DNA of 64,000 bases, taken from assembly GCA_950097145.1 (NCBI GenBank), contig CATNCF010000001.1, forward strand, positions 124,001-188,000. The letters are read 5' to 3'. Shown here piece after piece: positions 9,721-17,941 of the stretch. Source of the DNA: an uncultured Lachnospiraceae bacterium. Lineage in GTDB: Bacteria > Bacillota > Clostridia > Lachnospirales > Lachnospiraceae. The notes under the pieces were generated by a model, which was not told the origin of the DNA, made no database searches, and was given only the letters and a program-made list of their open reading frames with translations. Within the stretch, counting starts at the first letter, position 1, and every line of letters begins with the position of its first letter. Position numbers and translations under genes: made by a program.

Positions 9721-9772
9721 TAAAAATCACATCATATACTTCCAGTTTTCAGCCAGCCGCATACGATGTGAT
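9721..9772 (-). terminator. terminator of the trp operon
   Basis: Arms 9726-9737 and 9761-9772 pair over 12 bases with one G-U (ATCACATCGTAT with ATATGATGTGAT), followed on the minus strand by TTTTT. It stands 11 bases after the trpD stop. Confidence 0.85.
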
Positions 9773-9782
9773 CCTCTCATTG

Positions 9783-10790
9783 CTAATTCGACAGCTCTAC
9801 CAGCCGCTTCAGCACCCCGCAAGCCTTTCCGGAATCAATGGATTCTGCTGCAAGCCTGATGCCGTCTGTAATGCTGCCGGCAAGCCCTCCCGCATAGAGT
9901 GTGGCGCCCGCATTCAGCAGTACAATTTCCCGCTTTGGCCCTTGGATTTCTCCATTCAAAATTCCAGTGGTAATCCTTGCATTCTGTGCACCGTCACCGC
10001 CCTGCAGTTCTTCCAAAGAAGCACGGTGCAGTCCAAATTGTTCCGGCGTCACCTGATAAGTCTCCACCCTGCCGTCTTTAATCTCAGAGACAGTGGTATT
10101 CCCTGTCAGAGTAAATTCATCCATACAGTCTTCCCCGCTTACCACAAATCCCCGTTCCACACCCAGATTACTCATGGTTTTTGCAATCAAATCTGTCAAA
10201 GAAGGATCATAAACGCCTACCACCATACATTTTGCATCGGAAGGATTCGCAAGGGGACCCAAAATATTAAACACCGAGCGAATCCCCATATCTTTCCGCG
10301 CCTGCCCCACAAATTTCATAGATCTGTTAAAACTGGGGGCAAACATAAATCCCAATCCAGCCTCTTCTACGCATTTTTCCACAGTCTCCGGTTCCGCCGC
10401 AATGTTGACGCCCAATGCTTCCAGCACATCTCCTGCTCCGCTCTTGCTGGAAATGGAGCGGTTTCCATGTTTGGCGATGGGAAGCCCGGCCCCTGCCGCC
10501 ACAAAGGCAGAGGTGGTAGACACGTTAAAGGTAAATGTCCTGTCGCCTCCGGTTCCAACCAGATCCACGTAATTTTGTGTTTTCGGAGCAATATGCTGGG
10601 CTTTTTCCTTCAACACCGCCGCAAACCCGGTAAGTTCCTCTAACGTTTCCCCTTTCATCCGCATTGCTGTAAGAAAAGCTCCAAGCTGGGCCTGGGTGGC
10701 TTCCCCGCTCAGCATTAGATTCATCACCCGTTTTGCCTCTTCTTCTGTCAAATTCTGCCCGTCTACTACCTTTTGAATCGCTTCCCGCAT
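9783..10790 (-). CDS. trpD: anthranilate phosphoribosyltransferase
   Basis: Transfers phosphoribosyl from PRPP to anthranilate, step 2 of tryptophan synthesis. About 335 aa. The PRPP-binding DLVGTGGDRTFTFNVST near residue 77 and KHGNRSISSKSGAGDVLE near 105 are diagnostic. ATG at 10790 is preferred; a GTG three codons upstream, closer to GGAAAGGA, is an alternative start. It is the last gene of the operon, 41 bases after trpA. In most clostridial trp operons trpD follows trpG directly, so this position suggests rearrangement. No residues appear to be missing. Confidence 0.96.
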   Translation of the reverse strand: MREAIQKVVDGQNLTEEEAKRVMNLMLSGEATQAQLGAFLTAMRMKGETLEELTGFAAVLKEKAQHIAPKTQNYVDLVGTGGDRTFTFNVSTTSAFVAAGAGLPIAKHGNRSISSKSGAGDVLEALGVNIAAEPETVEKCVEEAGLGFMFAPSFNRSMKFVGQARKDMGIRSVFNILGPLANPSDAKCMVVGVYDPSLTDLIAKTMSNLGVERGFVVSGEDCMDEFTLTGNTTVSEIKDGRVETYQVTPEQFGLHRASLEELQGGDGAQNARITTGILNGEIQGPKREIVLLNAGATLYAGGLAGSITDGIRLAAESIDSGKACGVLKRLVELSN

Positions 10791-10831
10791 CCTGATCACC
10801 TATTCCTTTCCACTAATTTTCTGCCACTATT

Positions 10832-11629
10832 TTATAACTCATTTAATTCCTTTTTAAAAGTACTGCAGTATTCCTGCGCCGCCTTCGGCTTATAATCATT
10901 TGCCTCCAGCAAACGAATAAAATGAGAACCTACAATTGCACCGTCTATCACATCTCTCATAGGCGCCACATCCTTTGCCTGCTCGATGCCAAATCCCATC
11001 ATCACCGGAATCTCTGACACCTTTTTCACCTCTGACAGGTAATGCAAAAGTTCTCTGTGGAAATTCCCGCTCTGTCCGGTAACGCCCATGCCCGATACAC
11101 AATAAACAAACCCCCGCGCTCCGTTCAGGATTCCTGGCACACGGCCTGCAGATACCGGGGACACCAGCTCAATGAGAATAGGCGCTCCTTCTTTTTTCAA
11201 TGCTTCTTTTATTTCCCCCTGTTCTTCCAATGGCAGATCTGGGATAATCAATCCGTCTACGCCGCTGGCAATACATTCCTCCACAAAATAATCGAGTCCG
11301 AAATGCAGGGCTGTGTTGTAATACATCATAAATACAATGGGAATCTGCACCCCTTCTGCCCGCAGTTCTCTCATCATTTCAAACACTTTTTTCAGATTGG
11401 TGCCCAATTGAATGGATTTGTAGGAAGCGTTTTGTATCACAGGTCCGTCCGCCACCGGGTCTGAAAATGGGATTCCCAATTCCACAACATCGGTTCCTGC
11501 CTGTTCCTGGGCTTTCACCAGTTCCTTGCTGCCTGCCATATTCGGCAGCCCTGCCGTCATATAGGTAATAAATGCTTTTTCTCCTTTTTCTTTTAGAAGC
11601 TTCATTTTCTGTTCAATTCTATTTTCCAT
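10832..11629 (-). CDS. trpA: tryptophan synthase alpha subunit
   Basis: Cleaves indole-3-glycerol phosphate to indole and G3P and channels indole to TrpB. 265 aa TIM barrel. VVELGIPFSDPVADGPVIQ (about 46-64) contains the catalytic Glu and Asp, and YCVSGMGVTGQ with VMMGFGIEQ forms the phosphate-binding loops. The start MENRIEQKMKLL is chosen because GGAGGTAGAAGA lies directly before it; a longer frame of 15 residues lacks a good site. It follows trpB by 54 bases. Confidence 0.97.
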   Translation of the reverse strand: MENRIEQKMKLLKEKGEKAFITYMTAGLPNMAGSKELVKAQEQAGTDVVELGIPFSDPVADGPVIQNASYKSIQLGTNLKKVFEMMRELRAEGVQIPIVFMMYYNTALHFGLDYFVEECIASGVDGLIIPDLPLEEQGEIKEALKKEGAPILIELVSPVSAGRVPGILNGARGFVYCVSGMGVTGQSGNFHRELLHYLSEVKKVSEIPVMMGFGIEQAKDVAPMRDVIDGAIVGSHFIRLLEANDYKPKAAQEYCSTFKKELNEL

Positions 11630-11683
11630 TCTTCTACCTCCGATACTCCTGACTTTCGTTCTCCTTGATTTCAAATTTCCGGT

Positions 11684-12874
11684 TTACCCGGGGATGCCGC
11701 CTTTGATATAATCCGCCACGGTATGCACATCCTTATCTCCTCTGCCGGACAGGCATACAATCATTATCTCATCCTCTCTCATCTTCTTCGCCTGCTTTTT
11801 GGCATAGGCAATGGCATGGGCGCTCTCAATGGCGGGAATGATCCCCTCCAGCCTGCACAGCTCCAGCAGCGCATCCATCGCTTCTTTATCTGTAATGGAC
11901 ACATATTCCGCCCTGCCGCTGTCTTTTAAGTACGCGTGTTCCGGACCCACTCCAGGATAATCCAAGCCGGCCGAAATAGAATGTGCAATCTGAATATTTC
12001 CATCCTCATCCTGCAGCAGATAAGAGCGCATCCCATGAAGGGTCCCCGGTTTTCCCAATGCCATGGCGCTTGCATGTTTTCCTGTTTCAATGCCTAAGCC
12101 AGCCGCTTCCACGCCAATAAGCTTCACAGAAGGTTCCTCTATAAAGTCAGCAAACATGCCGATAGAATTGGAACCCCCTCCCACACACGCCATTACCACA
12201 TCTGGCAGCCTGCCTTCCGCCTTAAGAATCTGCTGTCTGCTCTCCCGGCTGATCACGCTCTGGAATTCCTTCACCATTTTGGGATAAGGATAGGGGCCTA
12301 ATGCAGAACCAATCACATAGAAAGTATCTTCCGCTGTCTTTGCCCAGGTGCGGATTGCCTCATTGGTGGCGTCCTTCAAAGTACGGCTCCCAGAAGAAAC
12401 GTACTCCACCTCCGCCCCCAGCATTTTCATTCGGAATACATTTAACTCCTGCCGTTTCATATCTTCTTCTCCCATGAAAACAGTGCATTCCATGCCAAAA
12501 AGGGCCGCTCCTGTGGCCGTGGCCACGCCGTGCTGTCCGGCTCCTGTCTCCGCAATTACTTTTTTCTTGCCCATCCGCTTTGCCAGGAGTATCTGTCCAA
12601 TAACGTTATTGATTTTATGGGCTCCCGTATGGTTCAAATCTTCCCGCTTGAGATAAATTTTTGTCCCATATTCCCGGCTGAGGTTTTCAGCAAAATATAA
12701 AGGATTTTCTCTGCCCACATACTGTTTCATATAATAATCGTATTCTTTCAGAAAATCTTCGTCATGGATCGCCTCCTCGTACGCCTGATCCAGCTCCTCC
12801 AAAGTATTCATTAAAGATTCTGATACAAACTGCCCGCCAAATTCTCCAAAATATCTCTTATCATTCTTTTTCAT
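11684..12874 (-). CDS. trpB: tryptophan synthase beta subunit
   Basis: PLP enzyme joining indole and serine to make tryptophan, 396 aa. [14 protein letters not shown] (about 86-99) has the PLP-lysine, [14 protein letters not shown] the substrate loop, and [12 protein letters not shown] the phosphate-binding glycine-rich loop. This is the short TrpB1 form that pairs with TrpA. Its start overlaps the trpF stop by 14 bases, and AGGTGAGAAG serves as the ribosome site inside trpF. Confidence 0.98.
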   Translation of the reverse strand: MKKNDKRYFGEFGGQFVSESLMNTLEELDQAYEEAIHDEDFLKEYDYYMKQYVGRENPLYFAENLSREYGTKIYLKREDLNHTGAHKINNVIGQILLAKRMGKKKVIAETGAGQHGVATATGAALFGMECTVFMGEEDMKRQELNVFRMKMLGAEVEYVSSGSRTLKDATNEAIRTWAKTAEDTFYVIGSALGPYPYPKMVKEFQSVISRESRQQILKAEGRLPDVVMACVGGGSNSIGMFADFIEEPSVKLIGVEAAGLGIETGKHASAMALGKPGTLHGMRSYLLQDEDGNIQIAHSISAGLDYPGVGPEHAYLKDSGRAEYVSITDKEAMDALLELCRLEGIIPAIESAHAIAYAKKQAKKMREDEIMIVCLSGRGDKDVHTVADYIKGGIPG

Positions 12875-13499
12875 TTCTTCTCACCTTTCCTGCAAATTCT
12901 ATGATCAGTCTCCGCTCTTTCCCCTCAGCGCCCTCCACGCCGGAACTTACGTCCACCACATCCGGTGAAAATATCTCCACAGCCCGGGAAACATTTCCTG
13001 GATGCAGCCCTCCTGCAAGAATCAATAATTGTTCTGTAAAGTATGCGGTTCTGGCCTGTTCCACAGCCACTTTACCGCCTTCCCAGTCAAATGTCCTGCC
13101 GCTTCCGGCTGTCCCTGCGTCAAGGACATAACCTGCAATTTTTTCATTCCTTACCAGCTTTTTTAAATCCCCAGGCTCCTTCAAATTACATGCCTGCCAG
13201 ACTGGTATACTGCTCTTTTCTAAAATCTCTTCCTGTAAATAACCATGGATCTGTATGATATCAAATCCCGCCTGTTCAATTTTTCTTAGCAATTCTAAGT
13301 CAGGACTGACCGTCACAGCCACACACTTTATCGTATCATTTAAACACGTTTGGATTTCCCGCGCCTGCTGGAAATACACATTGCGCCTGCTGTTTTTCCA
13401 AAATACAAAACCTGCGTATTCGGCCTGAATCTCATTGAGATAAGACGCTTCCTCTGTCCTGGTAAGCCCGCAGATTTTAATCTGTGTCCTTCTCTCCAT
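12861..13499 (-). CDS. trpF: phosphoribosylanthranilate isomerase
   Basis: Isomerises phosphoribosylanthranilate to CdRP. About 212 aa TIM barrel beginning [14 protein letters not shown], whose cysteine in KICGLTR is the catalytic base. The general-acid Asp lies in [18 protein letters not shown] (about 130-147), and [10 protein letters not shown] is a phosphate loop. The start at 13499 leaves 29 bases after trpC; the longer frame begins with TTG inside trpC and is unlikely. The site GAAAGGGC is weaker than those of its neighbours. Confidence 0.95.
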   Translation of the reverse strand: MERRTQIKICGLTRTEEASYLNEIQAEYAGFVFWKNSRRNVYFQQAREIQTCLNDTIKCVAVTVSPDLELLRKIEQAGFDIIQIHGYLQEEILEKSSIPVWQACNLKEPGDLKKLVRNEKIAGYVLDAGTAGSGRTFDWEGGKVAVEQARTAYFTEQLLILAGGLHPGNVSRAVEIFSPDVVDVSSGVEGAEGKERRLIIEFAGKVRRNEKE

Positions 13500-13528
13500 A
13501 TTTTTAGCCCTTTCTAAGTTCCCTGCCC

Positions 13529-14305
13529 TTACAGAGCTTTCCAATGTTTTGCCAGCTCTTTTGGATGCTGTGCTTCCATAAACGCCCTTCCAATCAAAAA
13601 TGCATCTACCCTGCTGCTTTTCAGAAATTTTATATCTTCATCACTAGTAATTCCGCTTTCCGCCACAAAAACCGTTCCCTCCGGCAGCATATTGGAAAGC
13701 CGTCTTGTAGTATCCAGCCGTATGGTAAAGTCATGGAGATCCCTGTTATTCACACCAATAATTCCAGCGCCCAGTTTCAAAGCGCGCTCCATTTCTCTTT
13801 CATCGTGGGTTTCTACCAAAGCGTCCATCCCAAGCTCCTTTGTAAGCTGATAAAAATCTTTCATCTGTACGGCGTCCAGAATGGCTGCAATGAGAAGAAC
13901 GGCGTCTGCCCCGATTACTTTAGATTCATAAAACTGATATTCATCAATCATAAAATCTTTGCGGAGAATGGGAAGGGACGAAATTTTACGGATCTCTTTT
14001 AAATATTCTATATCCCCATGAAAATGGTCTTCCTCGGTCAGGCAGGAAATGGCGTCAACAGAATCATTATATTCCCCAATCCGGTCGGTCAGATTTATTT
14101 TACTCTTAATTACCCCAAGGCTGGGAGATGCCTTTTTAAACTCCCCAATTATGGAAATTCCAGGTTTTGCCAGCGCCTGATAAAAGGAAGGGGCGTTTTC
14201 TCTGGCCGTCTCTTCTGCAAGCCTGCGCAGTTCTGTCTGGCTTACCCTGGCTTTGTGCTCGGGCAGACGTAATTTTTTATCTTCTACAATTCTTTCTAAT
14301 ATCAT
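13529..14305 (-). CDS. trpC: indole-3-glycerol phosphate synthase
   Basis: Closes the indole ring from CdRP. 258 aa TIM barrel. GEFKKASPSLG (about 55-65) carries the catalytic lysine, LRKDFMIDEYQ the second, and VAESGIT a phosphate-binding strand. The ATG at 14303-14305 has AAAGGA seven bases upstream, and that site overlaps the trpG stop, giving tight coupling. A longer frame would start with TTG at 14320 and is disfavoured. Confidence 0.97.
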   Translation of the reverse strand: MILERIVEDKKLRLPEHKARVSQTELRRLAEETARENAPSFYQALAKPGISIIGEFKKASPSLGVIKSKINLTDRIGEYNDSVDAISCLTEEDHFHGDIEYLKEIRKISSLPILRKDFMIDEYQFYESKVIGADAVLLIAAILDAVQMKDFYQLTKELGMDALVETHDEREMERALKLGAGIIGVNNRDLHDFTIRLDTTRRLSNMLPEGTVFVAESGITSDEDIKFLKSSRVDAFLIGRAFMEAQHPKELAKHWKAL

Positions 14306-14316
14306 TTGATTTCCTT

Positions 14317-14886
14317 TCAAATTATGCCGTTTACAAAGTTATCAATCATTCGCTTCCCGTGTTCCGTGTAAATAGATTCTGGGTGAAACTGCAGCCCCGC
14401 CACTGGATATTTTTTGTGGCGCATTGCCATGATTTCGCCGTCCTCCGTCCTGGCCAGCACACGGAGGCATTCTGAAAAATCTTTTTCCTGGACGGCAAGA
14501 GAATGATAACGGGCAATCTTCACTGGGGAATCGATCCCTGTAAAAATTCCCTCTCCTGTATGCTCTATCAGCGACTGCTTTCCGTGAAACAACTGTTTCG
14601 CATAACTGACCGTACCGCCCAGAGCTTCTCCAATGCACTGATGCCCCAGACAGATTCCAAGAATGGGGATTTCTGCGAGAAATTCTTTTACCACATCCAT
14701 ACAGACGCCTGCCTCTTTGGGACTTTTGGGGCCTGGGGACAATACGATCCGTTCCGGTCTCATCTCATGTATCTCCTGTACCGTAATCTTATCGTTTCTC
14801 ACCACCTGAATTTCCTCTGTAAAAATTCCCAAATACTGATACAGGTTATACGTAAAGGAATCATAATTATCAATCAGCAGTATCAT
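14317..14886 (-). CDS. trpG: anthranilate synthase component II (glutamine amidotransferase)
   Basis: Supplies ammonia from glutamine to TrpE. 189 aa class-I amidotransferase. LLIDNYDSFTYNL opens the domain, the nucleophile Cys is in LGICLGHQCIGE near residue 80, and AGLQFHPESIYTEHG near 165 completes the triad. The same subunit could also serve PabB; none is visible here. A strong AGGAGGAAAGGT precedes ATG, 14 bases after trpE. Confidence 0.96.
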   Translation of the reverse strand: MILLIDNYDSFTYNLYQYLGIFTEEIQVVRNDKITVQEIHEMRPERIVLSPGPKSPKEAGVCMDVVKEFLAEIPILGICLGHQCIGEALGGTVSYAKQLFHGKQSLIEHTGEGIFTGIDSPVKIARYHSLAVQEKDFSECLRVLARTEDGEIMAMRHKKYPVAGLQFHPESIYTEHGKRMIDNFVNGII

Positions 14887-14900
14887 ACCTTTCCTCCTCG

Positions 14901-16313
14901 CTATAAATTCTCTTCTTCCACTAAAGTTTTTGCCAGAGCCATCACCTTATTGCAGCATTCCTGATATTCCAGCTCCGGTTTGGAATCTGCCACAATTCCA
15001 GCTCCCGCCTGCAGGTACACCTGGTTTCCTTTTTTCACCATAGTCCTTATGGTAATGCAGAAATCCATATCCCCGCTGAAATCCACATAGCCGGTGGCTC
15101 CGCCGTACAGCCCCCTTCGGTTTTCTTCCAGCTCATCTATAATTTCCATGGCCCGGATTTTTGGGGCTCCGCTTAAAGTTCCTGCCGGTAGAAAGGAAGC
15201 CGCCAAATCCAGAGGATGAAAACTGCCTTTCTTTCTTCCTTCCACCATGGAGGTAATATGCATTACATGGGAGTAATGCTGCACCTCCATAAACTGCGTC
15301 ACCTTGACTGTGCCAAATTCCGCAATCCGTCCCATATCATTCCTGGCCAAATCCACCAGCATCACATGTTCTGCGCGTTCTTTTTCATCTCCCAGCAGTT
15401 CCCGCTTTAGATCCTCATCCTCTGCCGCATCCCTTCCCCGCTTTCTTGTTCCCGCAATGGGACAGGTGAATACCCTGCTTCCCTGCTGCTTTACAATCAT
15501 TTCCGGGGAACTGCCAATGACCTCAAATTCTCCAAAATTAAAATAATACAGATAGGGAGATGGGTTTCGTTCCCGCAGTTCCTGATACAGTGAGAAACCT
15601 TCCTGCCTTGTCTCTATGGTCCATCTTTGGGAAAGAACTGTCTGAAAGATATGCCCCTCCCGGATATATTCTTTTATTTTTTCAACCTTCCGGCTGTATT
15701 CTTCCAATGTGTCAGATTTCTTCACAATCCTGCCGTCATGGATAAATGCCTGCTGTCTGGATTCTTCTCCTCTGTCCTCTCTTGCCTTACGAATCATTCT
15801 GTCTGCTTCCTGCATCGCCCTTGCTTTTCCCTCTTCGCTGTCTTCTTCCAGCACAACGGCCGTCAGGGTTTCTGCCACATGATCAACCAGGAGAAATTTT
15901 GTCATCAGCATCATTTGGATTGTCTCAATGCCAATCTCATCTGGGTTATCATCCGGCAATTCTTCCGTATACCTCACAAAATCATACCCCAGGTTTCCCA
16001 CCAGCCCTCCGCTGAAATTCAGTCCGTCTGGATCTTTACGTATCTCAAACTCACCATAATATTCTTTTAACCGCTCTAAGGGATTTCCCTCTCTGAATTC
16101 TTCTCCCTCCAGCCGCTGAATCACCAGGGCATTCCCCCTGGATGTGATGATTTCCTCTGGCTCTGCACCAAAAAAGGTATAGCGGTCGTAATTCTTATCA
16201 TAGCTCTCAAGAAGAAATCCCCTCTTCTTTCCCACTAGGTTCTCATACATTTCTATGGAGGTTTCCTTGACAATGCTGACTGTCCGTTTATATACTCTCA
16301 AAATACGTTTCAT
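14901..16313 (-). CDS. trpE: anthranilate synthase component I
   Basis: Converts chorismate plus ammonia to anthranilate, the committed step. 470 aa. The N-terminal LLESYD (about 35-40) is the tryptophan feedback-binding motif, which separates it from PabB. The C-terminal chorismate domain shows ARNDMGR near 325, PAGTLSGAPKIRAMEII near 380 and LQAGAGIVADSKPE near 440. AAAGGAGACAAAT precedes ATG. It is first in the operon, directly behind the T-box leader. Confidence 0.97.
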   Translation of the reverse strand: MKRILRVYKRTVSIVKETSIEMYENLVGKKRGFLLESYDKNYDRYTFFGAEPEEIITSRGNALVIQRLEGEEFREGNPLERLKEYYGEFEIRKDPDGLNFSGGLVGNLGYDFVRYTEELPDDNPDEIGIETIQMMLMTKFLLVDHVAETLTAVVLEEDSEEGKARAMQEADRMIRKAREDRGEESRQQAFIHDGRIVKKSDTLEEYSRKVEKIKEYIREGHIFQTVLSQRWTIETRQEGFSLYQELRERNPSPYLYYFNFGEFEVIGSSPEMIVKQQGSRVFTCPIAGTRKRGRDAAEDEDLKRELLGDEKERAEHVMLVDLARNDMGRIAEFGTVKVTQFMEVQHYSHVMHITSMVEGRKKGSFHPLDLAASFLPAGTLSGAPKIRAMEIIDELEENRRGLYGGATGYVDFSGDMDFCITIRTMVKKGNQVYLQAGAGIVADSKPELEYQECCNKVMALAKTLVEEENL

Positions 16314-16409
16314 ATTTGTCTCCTTTCTGATTTTTATGCCTTTGCCTGCGCTCTCTGGATTTTAGATTTGATAGGGAAGGGGCTCCCCCTAAGCGAAACC
16401 GACAAGACG

Positions 16410-16782
16410 AAAAAATCCCTGGTAAGCGTTATGCTAACGCTTACCAGGGACGATACTTGTCGCGGTGCCACCCTGTTTCATATAGAACTGGTTCCCAAAA
16501 ACACATTTGGGAAGAACTACGGAATTTTTTCTCATAAAAAAGCGAATATTTCAAATCAGAAATATCCGCCACCAATTCTATCATCTCAATCCGATACACA
16601 TGATATCTTACCTCTGTAACGTGAGGACACGGCATCCGCTACTATGAACCCATTTCGCTTTGCATCTTACAAATCCATTCCCATAAAACTTTCCTGTTAT
16701 CTTCCACCAGCCGATAACTCTCTGTGAGGAATCTTCTTATGGTACTACTTTTGCTCATTGATTTTCTCTTTATTTTTTAACT
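16410..16782 (-). promoter_or_regulatory. T-box riboswitch, tryptophan specifier
   Basis: The transcribed minus strand holds the conserved T-box AACAGGGTGGCACCGCG at 16461-16477, then a perfect 16-bp terminator stem with a 3-base loop (16416-16450) followed by six Ts. Stem I shows AGAGAG and GGCTGGTG. CCAUAAGA pairs with UUUUAUGG directly before GAA-UGG-A, which places the specifier UGG (Trp) at 16675-16677. Uncharged tRNA-Trp should bind and stabilise the antiterminator, switching on trpE-D. The family and its logic are established; the specifier reading is from the sequence. Confidence 0.95.
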
Positions 16783-16788
16783 ATATGC

Positions 16789-16817
16789 AGTTTAGCACAT
16801 GAACGTGATTGTGTCAA
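16789..16817 (-). promoter_or_regulatory. trp operon promoter
   Basis: Minus strand TTGACA (16812-16817), 17-base spacer ending in TGC, then TAAACT (16789-16794). It sits just upstream of the T-box leader. Confidence 0.88.
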
Positions 16818-17262
16818 CTGTTTTTTTACAATATCTCACGCCATCAAATCTGTCACTGTGCTTGCATAATCTAAAAGTGTTTTCATAAACCAAATCCATC
16901 CTTTTTTCTTTGATTATACCAAAAAAGATGAATTGTTCACAATTTATTCATTCATGCGTTGGTCGTGTACAATATCTCATATTTCAACCAGAGTACCGCT
17001 CCTTCACCAGCAACTAATGGTTCCTTGCATTTCCCTGCCATTTCACCACCTGAACATATTTTCTATATAATTTAAAATACCAAACAATTCCTATGCCTTT
17101 TTCTTACGATTTCGTATTCCACATTAAAATATCCAACATGCACATCTGTAAATGGGCATCCCTGAATCATCAATTTTGACGATTTTGGGGCTCCTGTTTT
17201 CAAAATCTCTTTTTTTCTTTCTACATCTTGGTTTTATTGTGCTATTTAGCTACTACTTGCCG
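16818..17262. other. 445-bp intergenic stretch, little recognisable
   Basis: AT-rich, without a good ORF. ACAATATCTCA occurs twice (about 16828 and 16969). A 29-codon minus-strand reading frame beginning MAGKCKEPLVAG near 17041 has AGGTGGTGAA before its ATG but no other support. No terminator or known RNA fold was recognised. Confidence 0.4.
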
Positions 17263-17454
17263 CTATTCTTTTATCTTGTCAATGTCTGTTAAGTTTACAC
17301 CTGAAACATTAAGCAATGCTTTTAATGTTAGATACTCTTCTTTCAATTCTGCATATGTTTCTGTTGCGTTCTCTTTCCTTGCTAATAGCATATACTTCTG
17401 AATTTTTTTGAAATCGTCAAGTGCAGTTTTTGTTACTTCAATACCAGATGGCAT
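17263..17454 (-). CDS. small protein, GVNLT family, copy 1 (63 aa)
   Basis: A 63-residue, mostly helical, charged protein ending in SGVNLTDIDKIKE. It is a paralogue of the 65-aa protein at 58470: both share a Q-x-YM motif, an LK-x-x-Y-x-x-LK core and the GVNLT-D/E-x-D-x-IK end. The promoter is TTTACA-N17-TATAAT (17514-17542) and the ribosome site AGGTGAT stands three bases before ATG. No known domain is recognised. Shared promoter and start layout with the second copy argue that it is a real gene with its own transcription. Confidence 0.8.
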   Translation of the reverse strand: MPSGIEVTKTALDDFKKIQKYMLLARKENATETYAELKEEYLTLKALLNVSGVNLTDIDKIKE

Positions 17455-17513
17455 ATGATCACCTGCTTTCTTAAAATGTTATTATCATGTAATTGCCGTT
17501 ACCTGATATCCCT

Positions 17514-17542
17514 ATTATATCAATTGGTAATTTAGATGTAAA
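17514..17542 (-). promoter_or_regulatory. promoter of small protein copy 1
   Basis: Minus strand TTTACA (17537-17542), 17 bases, TATAAT (17514-17519). The same hexamers and spacing occur before the second copy at 58396-58424. Confidence 0.8.
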
Positions 17543-17558
17543 GCCTTATTCAAACACT

Positions 17559-17582
17559 GCAGCTCTGACGCTTAAATTAATA
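17559..17582. repeat. 24-bp dispersed repeat, copy A
   Basis: Begins GCAGCTCTGACGCTTAAA. Matches 22 of 24 bases with 58348-58371; its core CAGCTCTGACGCTTA also occurs inverted at 56804-56822 beside a transposase remnant. It may be an insertion-sequence end left behind. Confidence 0.65.
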
Positions 17583-17621
17583 TTTGCTCTCTTAAGACAA
17601 ACGGGATTCTATTTTTTACTT

Positions 17622-17810
17622 TCAAGTTCTCTTTTTCTCTCTCTTCTCTTTATGCTCCTGAACCACAATGCCTATGTCCCCAATCAGCATCATACAAGCG
17701 CCAACGATAAAAACCATTGCTCCCCAAAATACTCCAGCAAAATAACCAATCACACATCCTGACAATTCAATGACAAATCCAATAAGATGTAATATTAATA
17801 GTTTACGCAT
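17622..17810 (-). CDS. small membrane protein, 62 aa
   Basis: Starts MRKLLILHLIGF with GGAGGCTATT immediately before the ATG, which decides the start over a longer frame of eight residues. Two hydrophobic segments (about 3-22 and 26-49) are rich in Gly, Val and Ile and are followed by a basic tail EHKEKREKKRT, so a two-pass membrane protein with a cytoplasmic C-terminus is likely. No family is recognised. It is transcribed towards the 24-bp repeat and the GVNLT small gene. Confidence 0.7.
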   Translation of the reverse strand: MRKLLILHLIGFVIELSGCVIGYFAGVFWGAMVFIVGACMMLIGDIGIVVQEHKEKREKKRT

Positions 17811-17880
17811 AATAGCCTCCAATCTAATATACAATATTCAATGATTTTTGCCTGTTCTATAAATAATCGTATTTTTCTTA

Positions 17881-17912
17881 GAAAACAGGCGAACCCTTGC
17901 CGACTCGCCTGT
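17881..17912 (-). terminator. terminator of the CTEAG-repeat surface protein
   Basis: ACAGGCGA (17905-17912 on the minus strand) pairs with TCGCCTGT (17885-17892), followed by TTTTC. It lies 29 bases after the stop of the large secreted protein. Confidence 0.8.
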
Positions 17913-17941
17913 CATCTACAGAATCTCAATATAAGATGTCT

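Noticed and set aside
16985-17050. 29-codon minus frame with a ribosome-like AGGTGGTGAA
   Set aside because: Too short, no second line of evidence.
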